Assembly (NCBI RefSeq): GCF_003003995.1
Contig: NZ_PVWF01000019.1
Coordinates: 1 to 57,896, forward strand
Source of the DNA: Pleurocapsa sp. CCALA 161
Lineage (GTDB): Bacteria > Cyanobacteriota > Cyanobacteriia > Cyanobacteriales > Xenococcaceae
Reading direction: 5' to 3'
DNA: 57,896 nt
The notes below the pieces were generated by a model that worked only from the letters and a program-made list of their open reading frames with translations, was not told the origin of the DNA and did no database searches. The position numbers and the translations under genes are program-made. Positions 1 to 7,393 of this stretch are shown here, in pieces. Every line of letters starts with the position of its first letter. Position 1 is the first letter of the stretch.

Positions 1-328
1 CTTACTTCTATTTATTCCCCTCGCGAAGCCCTACCCACCCCTAGTATATTCCTCTGGAGCGTAAGCGGAATGGGGTATTTATATGTAATCATCGAATTTA
101 AGCGATGTCAAGTAAACTTAATATTTTATTTACAATTACTTAATAAATTTAGCTAGCAGAAATAAAATAGTAATTAAACCGCTAAAATTCGGTGTTTTTA
201 CGGTTACAAAATACTATTTAAGAACTTATTCAGAATAAGTTCTTAAATATCAGTTCTTGCTACCCTTGAATCAAGGCTCTAGGAGACGGTAAGAAAGAGC
301 CTAATTAAGTTAATAAGACTCAAGAGTA
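1..328. other. Gene-free left edge with palindrome
   Basis: No convincing reading frame is visible. The stretch is AT-rich and holds one strong perfect palindrome (listed separately, 216-248). A weaker inverted pair, GGCTCT near 275 and AGAGCC near 296, lies just before the first gene of the cassette. Around 54-75 there is a GAGCGTAAGCGGAATGGGG string that resembles the sequence just left of the tRNA-Val gene (4400-4419). Confidence 0.6.
216..248. repeat. Perfect AT-rich palindrome upstream of cassette
   Basis: Two 15-base arms (ATTTAAGAACTTATT at 216-230 and its exact complement at 234-248) are separated by only CAG. There is no T-run after it, so it is not a standard intrinsic terminator for this strand. 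An operator, an iteron-like binding site or a bidirectional terminator are the options. A similar perfect palindrome closes the gene run at 3881-3909. Confidence 0.75.
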
Positions 329-664
329 ATGATGGATGAAATAGAAACTATCTCCTGGCGTGAGCTTACAGGAAATAAATTCTTGCGTACTATTGACCCT
401 GCAATGCTAACCGAAAAAGGGTACGTCAAAAGGTCTGCTCTCAGACGCATTGGAGACAGGGACAAAACTATGTTTGATGTGGTTTACGATCGCGAGTATT
501 TAATTAAGGCAATTGGCAAAACTGTCTGTAAGCATATGTTTATTATTGGCAAAGAAAAGACCTTAGAACTTGTCAGTGAAGCTTGGGATACTTGCTATCC
601 CAATTCAAGCGAGAATCATCTACAAGCCAGGAGGGTAGTTGATGAGAACTACGCCAAAATATAA
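329..664 (+). CDS. Hypothetical protein, first gene of acquired cassette
   Basis: A 111-residue soluble, charged protein that I do not recognise. It has no signal peptide or membrane segment. Two ATGs stand in tandem at the start (329 and 332) with only a weak purine stretch (CAAGAG) before them. Its end overlaps the start of the next gene by 23 bases, so the two are probably translated together. The middle part (KRSALRRIGDRDK) is basic and could contact nucleic acid, but no known fold is evident. Confidence 0.6.
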   Translation: MMDEIETISWRELTGNKFLRTIDPAMLTEKGYVKRSALRRIGDRDKTMFDVVYDREYLIKAIGKTVCKHMFIIGKEKTLELVSEAWDTCYPNSSENHLQARRVVDENYAKI

Positions 665-1175
665 ATCTAAAGTTGTCTTTTTTGACACTGACAAGCAAAT
701 AGTTATTGATAGTTCTGAGGTTGAAAGATATCGTAACAAAGCACGCTTAAGGCTACCTGAGAACATTACTAGGTTTGACTCTCAGCATGAGTTCAAGGTT
801 TACCTGGAGCTATGTAGAATCTATGGGGCAGACAGAATAGTCAGGCAGTATCCAATCGAGCTTATCCCTCCTGGACAATGTTACCCAAAGGGGAAAACCT
901 GGAAAGTAGATTTTGCTATCAAAGATGCTGACAAGAGAGAAGCCTTAACTACTCTGGTAGAAGCTAAAGGCGCGCTGATGCCTGAATTCATTAGCACTCT
1001 TGCTCATTTGGAAGTAAATGAGCCTGATGCTTTTGAAGACCTTGTTGTTGTCTTTAGTCGCTCAATACCTACTGATAACAAAGTAATCAAATCTCTGCTG
1101 AATAAGACTTACGCCCCCCAATTTTATACCCTTAAGGAGTTAGAACAATCGACACACGAAATTTCACACCTATAA
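642..1175 (+). CDS. Probable PD-(D/E)XK-family nuclease
   Basis: A 177-residue protein with the spaced residues of a restriction-like nuclease core: an N-terminal acidic helix (SQHEFKVYLELC, residues 47-58), Asp90 in the strand WKVDFAI, and the E-x-K strand LVEAKG with Glu107 and Lys109. Phage-type DUF1064 or VRR-NUC-like recombination nucleases have this layout, and a Holliday-junction or branched-DNA role fits the ATPase two genes downstream. The ATG at 642 is chosen over an in-frame TTG at 639 because GGAGGG lies about seven bases before it. The reading frame overlaps the preceding gene. The family assignment is by motif only. Confidence 0.6.
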   Translation: MRTTPKYKSKVVFFDTDKQIVIDSSEVERYRNKARLRLPENITRFDSQHEFKVYLELCRIYGADRIVRQYPIELIPPGQCYPKGKTWKVDFAIKDADKREALTTLVEAKGALMPEFISTLAHLEVNEPDAFEDLVVVFSRSIPTDNKVIKSLLNKTYAPQFYTLKELEQSTHEISHL

Positions 1176-1384
1176 CTTCCCTTGAAGATGTACGTCTAGT
1201 CACCCTGATAGGCGTAGCGATTAACGCAATTGAGAGCTGTGCAATTGAGATAGGTGATGATCCTGATTACATTCTAGCAAGCAGTCTTTACACGATCACT
1301 AAACACATACATGAAATGGGTACAGATTGCTATTTAGAAAAGCTAATTTCTCATTACTCATTACTTAAAGAAGCGATCAACTAG
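1148..1384 (+). other. Small open frame without an ordinary start codon
   Basis: An open frame of about 78 codons fills the gap between two cassette genes and reads as protein-like (helical, ending EKLISHYSLLKEAIN). It has no ATG until 1316, and no GTG or TTG near its beginning. A good ribosome-binding sequence, AAGGAG (1134-1139), sits eight bases before an in-frame ATC at 1148. Either translation starts at this rare codon, or the frame is the remains of a gene that lost its start, or it is read by frameshift from the upstream nuclease gene, which it overlaps. Confidence 0.3.
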
Positions 1385-1419
1385 CTCATTTCACTTGCAT
1401 ATATGCAATCAAGAATAAT

Positions 1420-2139
1420 ATGGTAGTCAAATATTTAGACCCGTGGAAAGACGACCTTTACGGCAAGCTTAGAGGAGACAAAACAGATGCGTATCTTAAA
1501 ATCACTTTTGATGAAGCTCAGGTACATAAGACTGATGATGCTTATATACTTGCTGCTTTTGTTACAGCCTATCAGGGTGTGGTTAGAAACTTTAAACCAG
1601 AAAATCCGCTAACACCTGGTTTATGTGCCGTACCTATTTACGGTCAAGAATATGAGATTAGACAGAAGGATAAGGATGGCAACTGGACGGGGGTTAAGTA
1701 TCAGCCTTCTAAGTTTGAAAAGGCTCTCTATGAGAATATCCAAACCCATGAGTCGCTTTGGATACCCGAAGGACAAGGCATCAAAGGAGAGATTACCTTT
1801 ATGCCTGATGGGATGTGTGCCAATATGGATGCCCCCACCTTAGATGGTCTGGTGGCAGCTAACAGTCAAACTAATCCCGTTCCTCTCACTGGTAAACTTC
1901 CTGCTTTCACTCCTCCTAGTGGCAACGCTCAACGGAAAAGCTCTGGCAAATCTTACGGCTTATCCCCAGACGAGCGAATCATCTTCATTAAGAAGCAGCT
2001 TTGTAATGACTTAGCCTCGTCAGGTTTCACCACTGAAAACAGCTTGCCCCTGTTAATCCAGCAGATGATTAATGAGCATCCAATGGATAATGACTTACTT
2101 ACGATTTACTTCGATACAATAACCGCTTGCGCTAGATAA
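1420..2139 (+). CDS. Hypothetical protein upstream of cassette ATPase
   Basis: A 239-residue protein that I cannot assign. The N-terminal two thirds are mixed alpha/beta with many aromatic residues (YGQEYEIRQKDKDG, ESLWIPEGQG), followed by a Pro/Ser/Gly-rich linker around residues 150-180 and a helical C-terminal tail. It ends two bases before the ATPase gene, so translational coupling and a shared role in handling DNA are likely. The folded core plus flexible linker would suit a single-strand DNA-binding or primase accessory protein, which is inference only. Confidence 0.6.
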   Translation: MVVKYLDPWKDDLYGKLRGDKTDAYLKITFDEAQVHKTDDAYILAAFVTAYQGVVRNFKPENPLTPGLCAVPIYGQEYEIRQKDKDGNWTGVKYQPSKFEKALYENIQTHESLWIPEGQGIKGEITFMPDGMCANMDAPTLDGLVAANSQTNPVPLTGKLPAFTPPSGNAQRKSSGKSYGLSPDERIIFIKKQLCNDLASSGFTTENSLPLLIQQMINEHPMDNDLLTIYFDTITACAR

Positions 2140-2141
2140 TT

Positions 2142-3335
2142 ATGTCTTTCGACTACTCAGTTTTATATAAATCTGAGGATGGTATAAGTAACACCTGGAG
2201 GGAGGTATACGATGAGAATTCCTCTCTTCCAGAGAACTTACTTTGCATCCTACAAAGTTCCGTCTTTTTGCCTCATGATTTTTACGATCTTATTGCTGCT
2301 TACTTTCTCCTCCCTTCTGCTTTGTGTAACGTTGTTCCTTACCTATTTCTTCACGGACAGTCGGGGAGTGGGAAGTCTACACTTGCTAAGGTTGCTAAAC
2401 ATCTGCACGGGGTTGCTTTTAACTCTTCTAGTGATACTTTTGCAGGGATAAGGAACAGCTTAGACCAACGACGGACTACTTGGGTAGAAATGCCCTTACC
2501 AGAAGATTCAAGGCGTACCTACAGTAAGCAGGTAGAGAAAAATACTTGTATGGTCTGGGATGATGTAGACGCTTCTGTATTTATTAATTCCCCTGACTTG
2601 TACCGCCTCTTCAAGTTTGGCTACGACCGTAGCACCGACAAAATTACTCTATCATCCAAAGAAGTTGGTCAAAACTTAGAATTTAGATGCTTTTGTCCCA
2701 AGGTATTCTCAACCATCTCCCCACTGCATCTAGATGACCGTTTTAGGGAGCTAAAACGAAGATTGATTGTTATCCCCTGTAAACGAGTAGAGGAGATACC
2801 AGAGGCTCGTTTAAGCGAGATGGGGATTACTGTAGATAACTGGCAACAGAAGCTACTAAACATCGATGCTTACGACTGGTCTGGTTTTAGTAAGGAGTTC
2901 CAAGCTTACTGGGACTTGGATAAGGCTCAAGCCTTTATTGAGACTAGGCGGGAGCTTACTAAGTCAAAGGTAGGCTTAACCTCTCAGCAACTAGCGATCA
3001 GTGTTGACCTGCTTACTACTGGTATCGTTGCGGGTATCTGGGAGGATAGACACCACGCTGTTACTAGACTTAAAACCTACTGGGACTGGTTCAAGTCTGA
3101 GACAGAGCAAGGCGCTGGGTTGGGACAGTTGTTGAAGAGCTTTTTAGTTAGCGAGATTAAAAGCTGTCAAGTTTCAGGTAGGACACCAGAGGTTTATTCT
3201 TGTTCAATCCGTCAACAGGTTAAAGCTTGGGTGGAGATGGGCTGGCTTTACGAAGCCCCCAAAGGGACGATCGTTAGAGATTTGATGTATGACTTGGGCT
3301 GGCGTTTTAATGAGGGCAAATGGAGGAAAGGATAA
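2142..3335 (+). CDS. P-loop ATPase, phage/plasmid replication type
   Basis: A 397-residue protein with a clear Walker A motif GQSGSGKST (residues 72-80), a Walker B strand ending MVWDDVD (about 137-143), a sensor-like strand FSTIS (189-193) and an arginine-rich stretch DDRFRELKRR (199-207). This order matches the helicase/ATPase cores of phage, plasmid and integrative-element replication proteins (DUF927 or superfamily-3-like). The last 100 residues look like a winged-helix DNA-binding end. No primase domain is fused to it. It may unwind or load at an element origin. The gene is tightly packed between its neighbours on the same strand. Confidence 0.65.
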   Translation: MSFDYSVLYKSEDGISNTWREVYDENSSLPENLLCILQSSVFLPHDFYDLIAAYFLLPSALCNVVPYLFLHGQSGSGKSTLAKVAKHLHGVAFNSSSDTFAGIRNSLDQRRTTWVEMPLPEDSRRTYSKQVEKNTCMVWDDVDASVFINSPDLYRLFKFGYDRSTDKITLSSKEVGQNLEFRCFCPKVFSTISPLHLDDRFRELKRRLIVIPCKRVEEIPEARLSEMGITVDNWQQKLLNIDAYDWSGFSKEFQAYWDLDKAQAFIETRRELTKSKVGLTSQQLAISVDLLTTGIVAGIWEDRHHAVTRLKTYWDWFKSETEQGAGLGQLLKSFLVSEIKSCQVSGRTPEVYSCSIRQQVKAWVEMGWLYEAPKGTIVRDLMYDLGWRFNEGKWRKG

Positions 3336-3339
3336 GAAA

Positions 3340-3639
3340 ATGAGATTAACACAAGAGGAAGAGCTAGAAATGATTAGCTTTTTAATACGTGACTTGGGAC
3401 ACTCTGAAGATGTATTACTATCCTTCCCCTCAGATATAAAAGAGCTAAAGCCAGAGCATAAATTCTTGCGCAATGTACCTGCTACTGTTGTGTCCTCAGC
3501 AGTCTTAAGAGCAAGCTTTCTAAAAGTTTTAATGAGCAAAAATAAGCTTCCTCCTTTGACTAAGGAGGGTTATCGGCTAATCGATCTCTGGACGAAGGTT
3601 GGAGATGGTCTACCAGAGGAGGAAGTTGATGATACCTAA
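3340..3639 (+). CDS. Small hypothetical cassette protein
   Basis: A 99-residue acidic protein, unrecognised. The start at 3340 is chosen because GGAGGAAAGG lies directly before it, while an in-frame ATG at 3289 would lie deep inside the ATPase gene. Its first part (TQEEELEMISFLIRDL) is a probable helix. The last bases overlap the following gene. Confidence 0.55.
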   Translation: MRLTQEEELEMISFLIRDLGHSEDVLLSFPSDIKELKPEHKFLRNVPATVVSSAVLRASFLKVLMSKNKLPPLTKEGYRLIDLWTKVGDGLPEEEVDDT

Positions 3640-3880
3640 AGACACTACGGCTTTTTACAACCTTATCCATGCTATAGATGACCAGGTAGCCCGTTTAGGT
3701 TGGTCAAAGGAGAGATGTATCGTTTACATCAAAGATCGCTATCATGTGCGTTCTCGTTTGGCTATGACAGACGAACAGCTAAAACACTTCTTAAAGGTGC
3801 TTAGTAGCATGAGTATTCATGCTACCAGTGAAAGGTCAATTATTCGAGTAGGCAGAAGAAGAAAGAAGAAGCATATCTAG
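3629..3880 (+). CDS. Small basic hypothetical protein, last cassette gene
   Basis: An 83-residue protein with a very basic tail (RVGRRRKKKHI), probably nucleic-acid binding. The start at 3629 is supported by AGAGGAGG (3615-3622) and overlaps the upstream gene by 11 bases. The central stretch (LGWSKERCIVYIKDRY followed by LTDEQL-like residues) recalls a short motif found at the end of several cyanobacterial plasmid or phage DNA-annealing proteins. That resemblance is from memory and weak. A perfect palindrome begins at the base after its stop codon. Confidence 0.5.
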   Translation: MIPKDTTAFYNLIHAIDDQVARLGWSKERCIVYIKDRYHVRSRLAMTDEQLKHFLKVLSSMSIHATSERSIIRVGRRRKKKHI

Positions 3881-3909
3881 GAAGTGTTAAATAAGTTATT
3901 TAACACTTC
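3881..3909 (+). terminator. Perfect palindrome closing the cassette
   Basis: GAAGTGTTAAATAA and its exact complement flank a single G, starting immediately after the last stop codon of the cassette. The position suits a transcription terminator, although the stem is AT-rich and no long T-run follows. The near-absence of a loop makes a DNA cruciform or protein site equally possible. Confidence 0.5.
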
Positions 3910-3957
3910 TCAAAGATGCCTCTAATAAGACTAGCAAAAAGCTTAACTCGCTCTAAC

Positions 3958-4014
3958 TAGATATCCCCCTCTTAGATGAGGCGGGGGCTTATCCTCTCCT
4001 AGGAGTGATATCTA
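3958..4014. repeat. Three-way-junction-like inverted repeat element
   Basis: An outer stem TAGATATC (3958-3965) with GATATCTA (4007-4014) encloses two inner hairpins: CCCCC-TC with GAG-GC-GGGGG (3965-3987) and the perfect palindrome CTCCTAGGAG (3996-4005). The inner GC-rich hairpin with a TCTTAG loop resembles the subterminal hairpins of IS200/IS605-type elements, and 15901-15924 has a comparable one. No transposase accompanies it here. Confidence 0.5.
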
Positions 4015-4098
4015 ATTGTCATCAAACCTCAAGCAAACAACGCTTAAGAAGAGTTTCAAATAGGCTTTTCCGCCCTGTAAACGGGTTGGTTAGTCCAT

Positions 4099-4127
4099 TT
4101 GACAGATCTGGAAGATAGTAGTATAAT
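4099..4127 (+). promoter_or_regulatory. Consensus sigma70 promoter
   Basis: TTGACA (4099-4104) and TATAAT (4122-4127) are separated by exactly 17 bases, a full match to the housekeeping promoter consensus. No protein gene begins downstream on this strand, so it most likely drives a non-coding transcript starting near 4134. Confidence 0.75.
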
Positions 4128-4133
4128 GAGCGC

Positions 4134-4250
4134 TTTTTTGAATACTTGGGGTAGCTCCTCTCAGGTCAGGGCTGCTAGACAGCTACAGCTCAATTTAATT
4201 TAAGGCAGGCTGAGGATAGAGGTCATGATTTTTTATGACCTCTATTAGTG
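4134..4250 (+). ncRNA. Candidate small RNA
   Basis: Downstream of the consensus promoter are about 115 bases with no open frame. They contain an internal inverted pair GTAGCT (4151-4156) and AGCTAC (4181-4186) and end in a strong hairpin, TAGAGGTCAT (4217-4226) with ATGACCTCTA (4235-4244). The T-run lies in the loop rather than after the stem, so termination there is plausible but not textbook. I do not recognise it as 6S, tmRNA, RNase P or a Yfr family RNA. Its position next to the acquired cassette suggests an element-encoded regulator, which is inference. Confidence 0.4.
4217..4244 (+). terminator. Hairpin ending candidate small RNA
   Basis: A ten-base perfect stem with an eight-base loop GATTTTTT. 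The outer side is followed by only two T residues. Confidence 0.45.
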
Positions 4251-4350
4251 CATAGCTATTTAAGCGTTTAATAAATTGGGGTATATATGTACCCCGTTTA
4301 CTTATCTCTTGACGATCGCTATAGTTACTTTTGAGTAAGTTTTGAGTAAA

Positions 4351-4400
4351 GCGCCATGCCTTACAAGCAGGACGTCACCGTGAAAACCAGTCAAGGATTG
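4351..4400 (+). repeat. Inverted partial copy of tRNA-Val
   Basis: On the plus strand, 4351-4378 repeats the tRNA-Val gene (which lies on the minus strand) from the D-stem side through the whole anticodon arm and variable loop. It is identical over 27 bases apart from one inserted A. Weaker similarity to the T arm continues to about 4400 (AAAACCAGT against AAATCCAGT). The copy lies just beyond the 3' end of the real gene and faces it. It could be a decayed attachment site, a pseudo-tRNA fragment, or a regulatory antisense segment in the tRNA trailer. Confidence 0.7.
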
Positions 4401-4413
4401 AGCGGAAGCGAAA

Positions 4414-4485
4414 TGGGCGATACTGGATTTGAACCAGTGACGTCCTGCTTGTAAGGCAGGCGCTCTACCGCTGAGCTAATCGCCC
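4414..4485 (-). tRNA. tRNA-Val (anticodon UAC)
   Basis: The reverse complement folds as a complete 72-base cloverleaf: acceptor GGGCGAT/ATCGCCC with discriminator A, D arm GCTC-AGCGGTA-GAGC, anticodon stem CCTGC/GCAGG around the loop CTTACAA (anticodon TAC), variable loop, and T arm ACTGG/CCAGT with TTCAAAT. CCA is not encoded. It reads valine codons GUA and GUG. The 3' end points toward the HIP1-free cassette, the usual arrangement when an element has integrated at a tRNA gene. Confidence 0.97.
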
Positions 4486-4682
4486 AAATATGCTGTTTAG
4501 ACACTTGGTTAGTATAGCAGCATTAAGGTTTTTTGTGCAAATAGGCAGAGCAAAAGCATACTCAAGAATTAAGGAATACTGAAAATGTCAGGCGATCGCC
4601 TTGAGTAAACCCTTGACGTTAATTTAATAAAAAAGGTGGGTAAATCCCACCTTTAGTTAAATGTAGCTTGAATTATATTATT

Positions 4683-5867
4683 CTAGCGATCTACTGATCC
4701 CATAATGATGTCTACACTGCCGAGAATGGGCATTATATCTGCCAACTTAACGCCCTTTAGTAGTTCAGGTAAAATCTGAAGATTGTTAAAGTCAGGGGCG
4801 CGAATTTTCCAACGCCAGGGAAAGACATTATCGTTACCGACGATAAAGATACCTAATTCACCTTTACCACTTTCCAATCGAACATAGTGTTCTCCTGCGG
4901 GCATTTTGAAGGTGGGGGCAACTTTTTTGGCAATATACTGATATTCAAAGTCATTCCACTTTGATTTACGTCCTTCTGCCATTCTTTGTGCTTCCAGGTT
5001 TTCATAAGGGCCACCAGGAATACCTTTTAATGCCTGACGAATAATTTTGATTGCTTCGCGCATTTCGCGCACCCGTACTAAGTAACGAGCAAAACAATCT
5101 CCCGCAGTCTCCCACTGGACATCCCAATCAAAATCGTCATAACATTCGTAGTGGTCTACCTTGCGTAAATCCCATTTGACTCCCGATGCCCGTAGCATTG
5201 GCCCTGACAAGCCCCAGTTGATTGCCTGAGCGCGAGAAATTGTGCCGACTCCTTCCACTCGCCGACGGAAAATTGGGTTATTGGTGATCAATTTTTCATA
5301 TTCATCAACTTTTGGGTCGAAATAATCACAAAAATCTGTGCACTTATCAATCCAGCCATAGGGTAAATCGACGGATACGCCACCAATACGAAAATAGTTA
5401 TTGTTAATTAATCGTTGTCCTGTGGCTGCTTCCCAAAGATCGTAAATTAACTCTCGTTCGCGGAAAATGTAGAAAAAGGGAGTTTGTGCGCCCACATCCG
5501 CCATAAATGGACCAAGCCACAATAAATGGTTGGCAATGCGGTTCAACTCCAGCATGATGACTCGGATATATTGAGCGCGTTTAGGTACTTCAATACCTGC
5601 CAGCTTTTCGGGAGCATTAACCGTAATGGCTTCATTAAACATTCCTGCTGCATAGTCCCAACGACTTACATAGGGAACATACATGACGCTAGTACGACTT
5701 TCGGCGATTTTCTCCATCCCTCGATGAAGATAACCGATTACGGGCTCACAATCGATGACATCTTCCCCATCAAGGGTAACAATGAGGCGCAAAACGCCAT
5801 GCATTGAAGGATGATGAGGTCCCATGTTGAGAATCATGGGTTCGGTTCTAGTTTCTATCTGTGCCAT
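4683..5867 (-). CDS. ndhH: NAD(P)H-quinone oxidoreductase subunit H
   Basis: A 394-residue protein of the usual NdhH length, opening with the family signature [14 protein letters not shown] and followed by [12 protein letters not shown]. It is the 49-kDa-type subunit of the cyanobacterial NDH-1 complex, on the cytoplasmic arm at the thylakoid membrane. There it contributes to the quinone-binding site next to the last Fe-S cluster for respiration and cyclic electron flow. The gene stands alone here, convergent with the tRNA region, and the other ndh genes are not in the window. The start is the ATG at 5867. It is an ordinary full-length copy. Confidence 0.97.
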   Translation of the reverse strand: MAQIETRTEPMILNMGPHHPSMHGVLRLIVTLDGEDVIDCEPVIGYLHRGMEKIAESRTSVMYVPYVSRWDYAAGMFNEAITVNAPEKLAGIEVPKRAQYIRVIMLELNRIANHLLWLGPFMADVGAQTPFFYIFRERELIYDLWEAATGQRLINNNYFRIGGVSVDLPYGWIDKCTDFCDYFDPKVDEYEKLITNNPIFRRRVEGVGTISRAQAINWGLSGPMLRASGVKWDLRKVDHYECYDDFDWDVQWETAGDCFARYLVRVREMREAIKIIRQALKGIPGGPYENLEAQRMAEGRKSKWNDFEYQYIAKKVAPTFKMPAGEHYVRLESGKGELGIFIVGNDNVFPWRWKIRAPDFNNLQILPELLKGVKLADIMPILGSVDIIMGSVDR

Positions 5868-6072
5868 AAATCAGCGCTTTGTCTTAATATGAGGAATTAT
5901 TATCTTCAACTGCAACTTTGTTATCTATCTTATCTAGTTTCTTGACCTGAATATGACATTACATTATTTACTTGATTCCGAGTCGATTAATAATTCTTAA
6001 AAAAATTAAAGACTCCGACCATGCCATAGATTATGATTGTCTGAGTGGCGATATTTCGGCGGAGTTGTGGAG

Positions 6073-7356
6073 ATGGTAGTTCAGGAAAATAGGATTAGCA
6101 CTCTTCTAGATCCTTTTCAACGTTTCGGCGTTCACCTAGGTTTAGAGCGAATTAAAAAACTGCTAGCAGACTTAGGTAATCCTCATCATCAAGTACCGAT
6201 TATTCATGTGACAGGTACTAACGGGAAAGGTTCTGTCTGTGCTTACCTCTCTTCGATCTTGACCGAAGCAGGTTATCGAGTCGGGCGCTATACTTCCCCA
6301 CATTTGGTCGATTGGACAGAACGTATCCAGATCAACGAACAGGATATTGCCAATAATGCTTTGGTAGAAATCTTACAGGAAATACAGTCGGCGATCGCCA
6401 CGAACACCCCCAGTCCGACTCAATTTGAAGTGATTACCGCAGCAGCCTGGGTCTATTTTGCGCGATCGCAAGTCGATCTAGCGGTGATTGAAGTTGGCTT
6501 AGGTGGTAGGCTCGATGCTACAAATGTCAAGGATAGTAGCTTAGTGAGCGTGATTACATCCTTGAGTAGAGAACATTGGCAACGTTTAGGCCCTACTCTA
6601 GCTGATATTGCTCAAGAGAAAGCAGGAATAATTAAAGCTAATTGCCCTGTAATTGTGGGTCAACTGCCAGCATCAGTCAAAGAAGTGTTTAAGGCGAAGG
6701 CAGAAGAATTAAATGCGCCCATGACCACCGTTGAACCTGCTACCGAAGTAAAAATTACGGGAGCTAACCAAATCACCTGGGCAAACTATCAAGATTTGCA
6801 ATATCCGCTGCCTTTGTTGGGTCAATTTCAGTTGAGTAATTCGGCGATCGCTATTGCCACAATTAAAGCTCTGCAACAGCAAGGATGGCTTATTCCCGAA
6901 CTAGCAATTCAAACTGGTATGAATAAAACTCGCTGGCGAGGAAGATTGCAGTGGACAACCTGGAATGATCATCCTTTGTTAGTTGACGGCGCTCATAATC
7001 CCGCAGCAGCGATCGCCCTACGTCAGTATGTAGACACCCTCAACCAGCCTGTTACTTGGGTAATGGGGATGTTATCTACCAAAGATCACGAAGATATTTT
7101 TGAGGCGCTGTTAAAGCCCCATGATGAACTGCATTTAGTTCCCGTGCCAGGTCATAGCAGCGCCGATCCTGAAGAATTAGCTGCTTTGGCAATTCAAGTT
7201 TGCCCTCGTCTCAACAATTGCCAAACCCATCAGGATGTTGCTCAAGCACTGGATGTGGCGATCGCTCAATCTAATCAAGATTCAGACCGATTAACTATTT
7301 TATGTGGCTCTTTATATCTTATTGGTAGCATTAGTTGTTTAAAACAGAATGTTTAG
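6073..7356 (+). CDS. folC: Folylpolyglutamate / dihydrofolate synthase
   Basis: A 427-residue Mur-ligase-family enzyme with the ATP-binding loop VTGTNGKGS near residue 46, the folate signature LDATN, and the downstream VDGAHNP motif. It adds glutamate to dihydropteroate and then to folates in the cytoplasm. ATG 6073 is preferred because GGAG lies at 6061-6064 and the protein then begins like its homologues (LLDPFQRFGVHLGLERI). An in-frame TTG at 6037 would add 12 residues. folK, another folate gene, lies 4 kb downstream, not in an operon with it. Confidence 0.95.
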   Translation: MVVQENRISTLLDPFQRFGVHLGLERIKKLLADLGNPHHQVPIIHVTGTNGKGSVCAYLSSILTEAGYRVGRYTSPHLVDWTERIQINEQDIANNALVEILQEIQSAIATNTPSPTQFEVITAAAWVYFARSQVDLAVIEVGLGGRLDATNVKDSSLVSVITSLSREHWQRLGPTLADIAQEKAGIIKANCPVIVGQLPASVKEVFKAKAEELNAPMTTVEPATEVKITGANQITWANYQDLQYPLPLLGQFQLSNSAIAIATIKALQQQGWLIPELAIQTGMNKTRWRGRLQWTTWNDHPLLVDGAHNPAAAIALRQYVDTLNQPVTWVMGMLSTKDHEDIFEALLKPHDELHLVPVPGHSSADPEELAALAIQVCPRLNNCQTHQDVAQALDVAIAQSNQDSDRLTILCGSLYLIGSISCLKQNV

Positions 7357-7393
7357 AGTTAAAAGCAATTTTAATTTACTTTGCTTTATATTA

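Larger units (their letters stand above)
3881..4413. other. Structured gene-free zone between cassette and tRNA-Val
   Basis: About 530 bases with no credible gene but unusual secondary-structure density. In order: palindrome 3881-3909, three-way-junction element 3958-4014, consensus promoter 4099-4127, hairpin 4217-4244, hairpin GGGGTA/TACCCC 4278-4295, and the inverted tRNA-Val copy 4351-4400. It looks like the end region of an integrated element. Confidence 0.6.

Noticed and set aside
4351-4378. Delocalised guide RNA of a CRISPR-associated transposon matching tRNA-Val
   Set aside because: Type V-K elements carry such tRNA-matching guides, but there is no repeat-like sequence (GTTGAAAG type) next to the match, and no tnsB, tniQ or cas12k gene in view.
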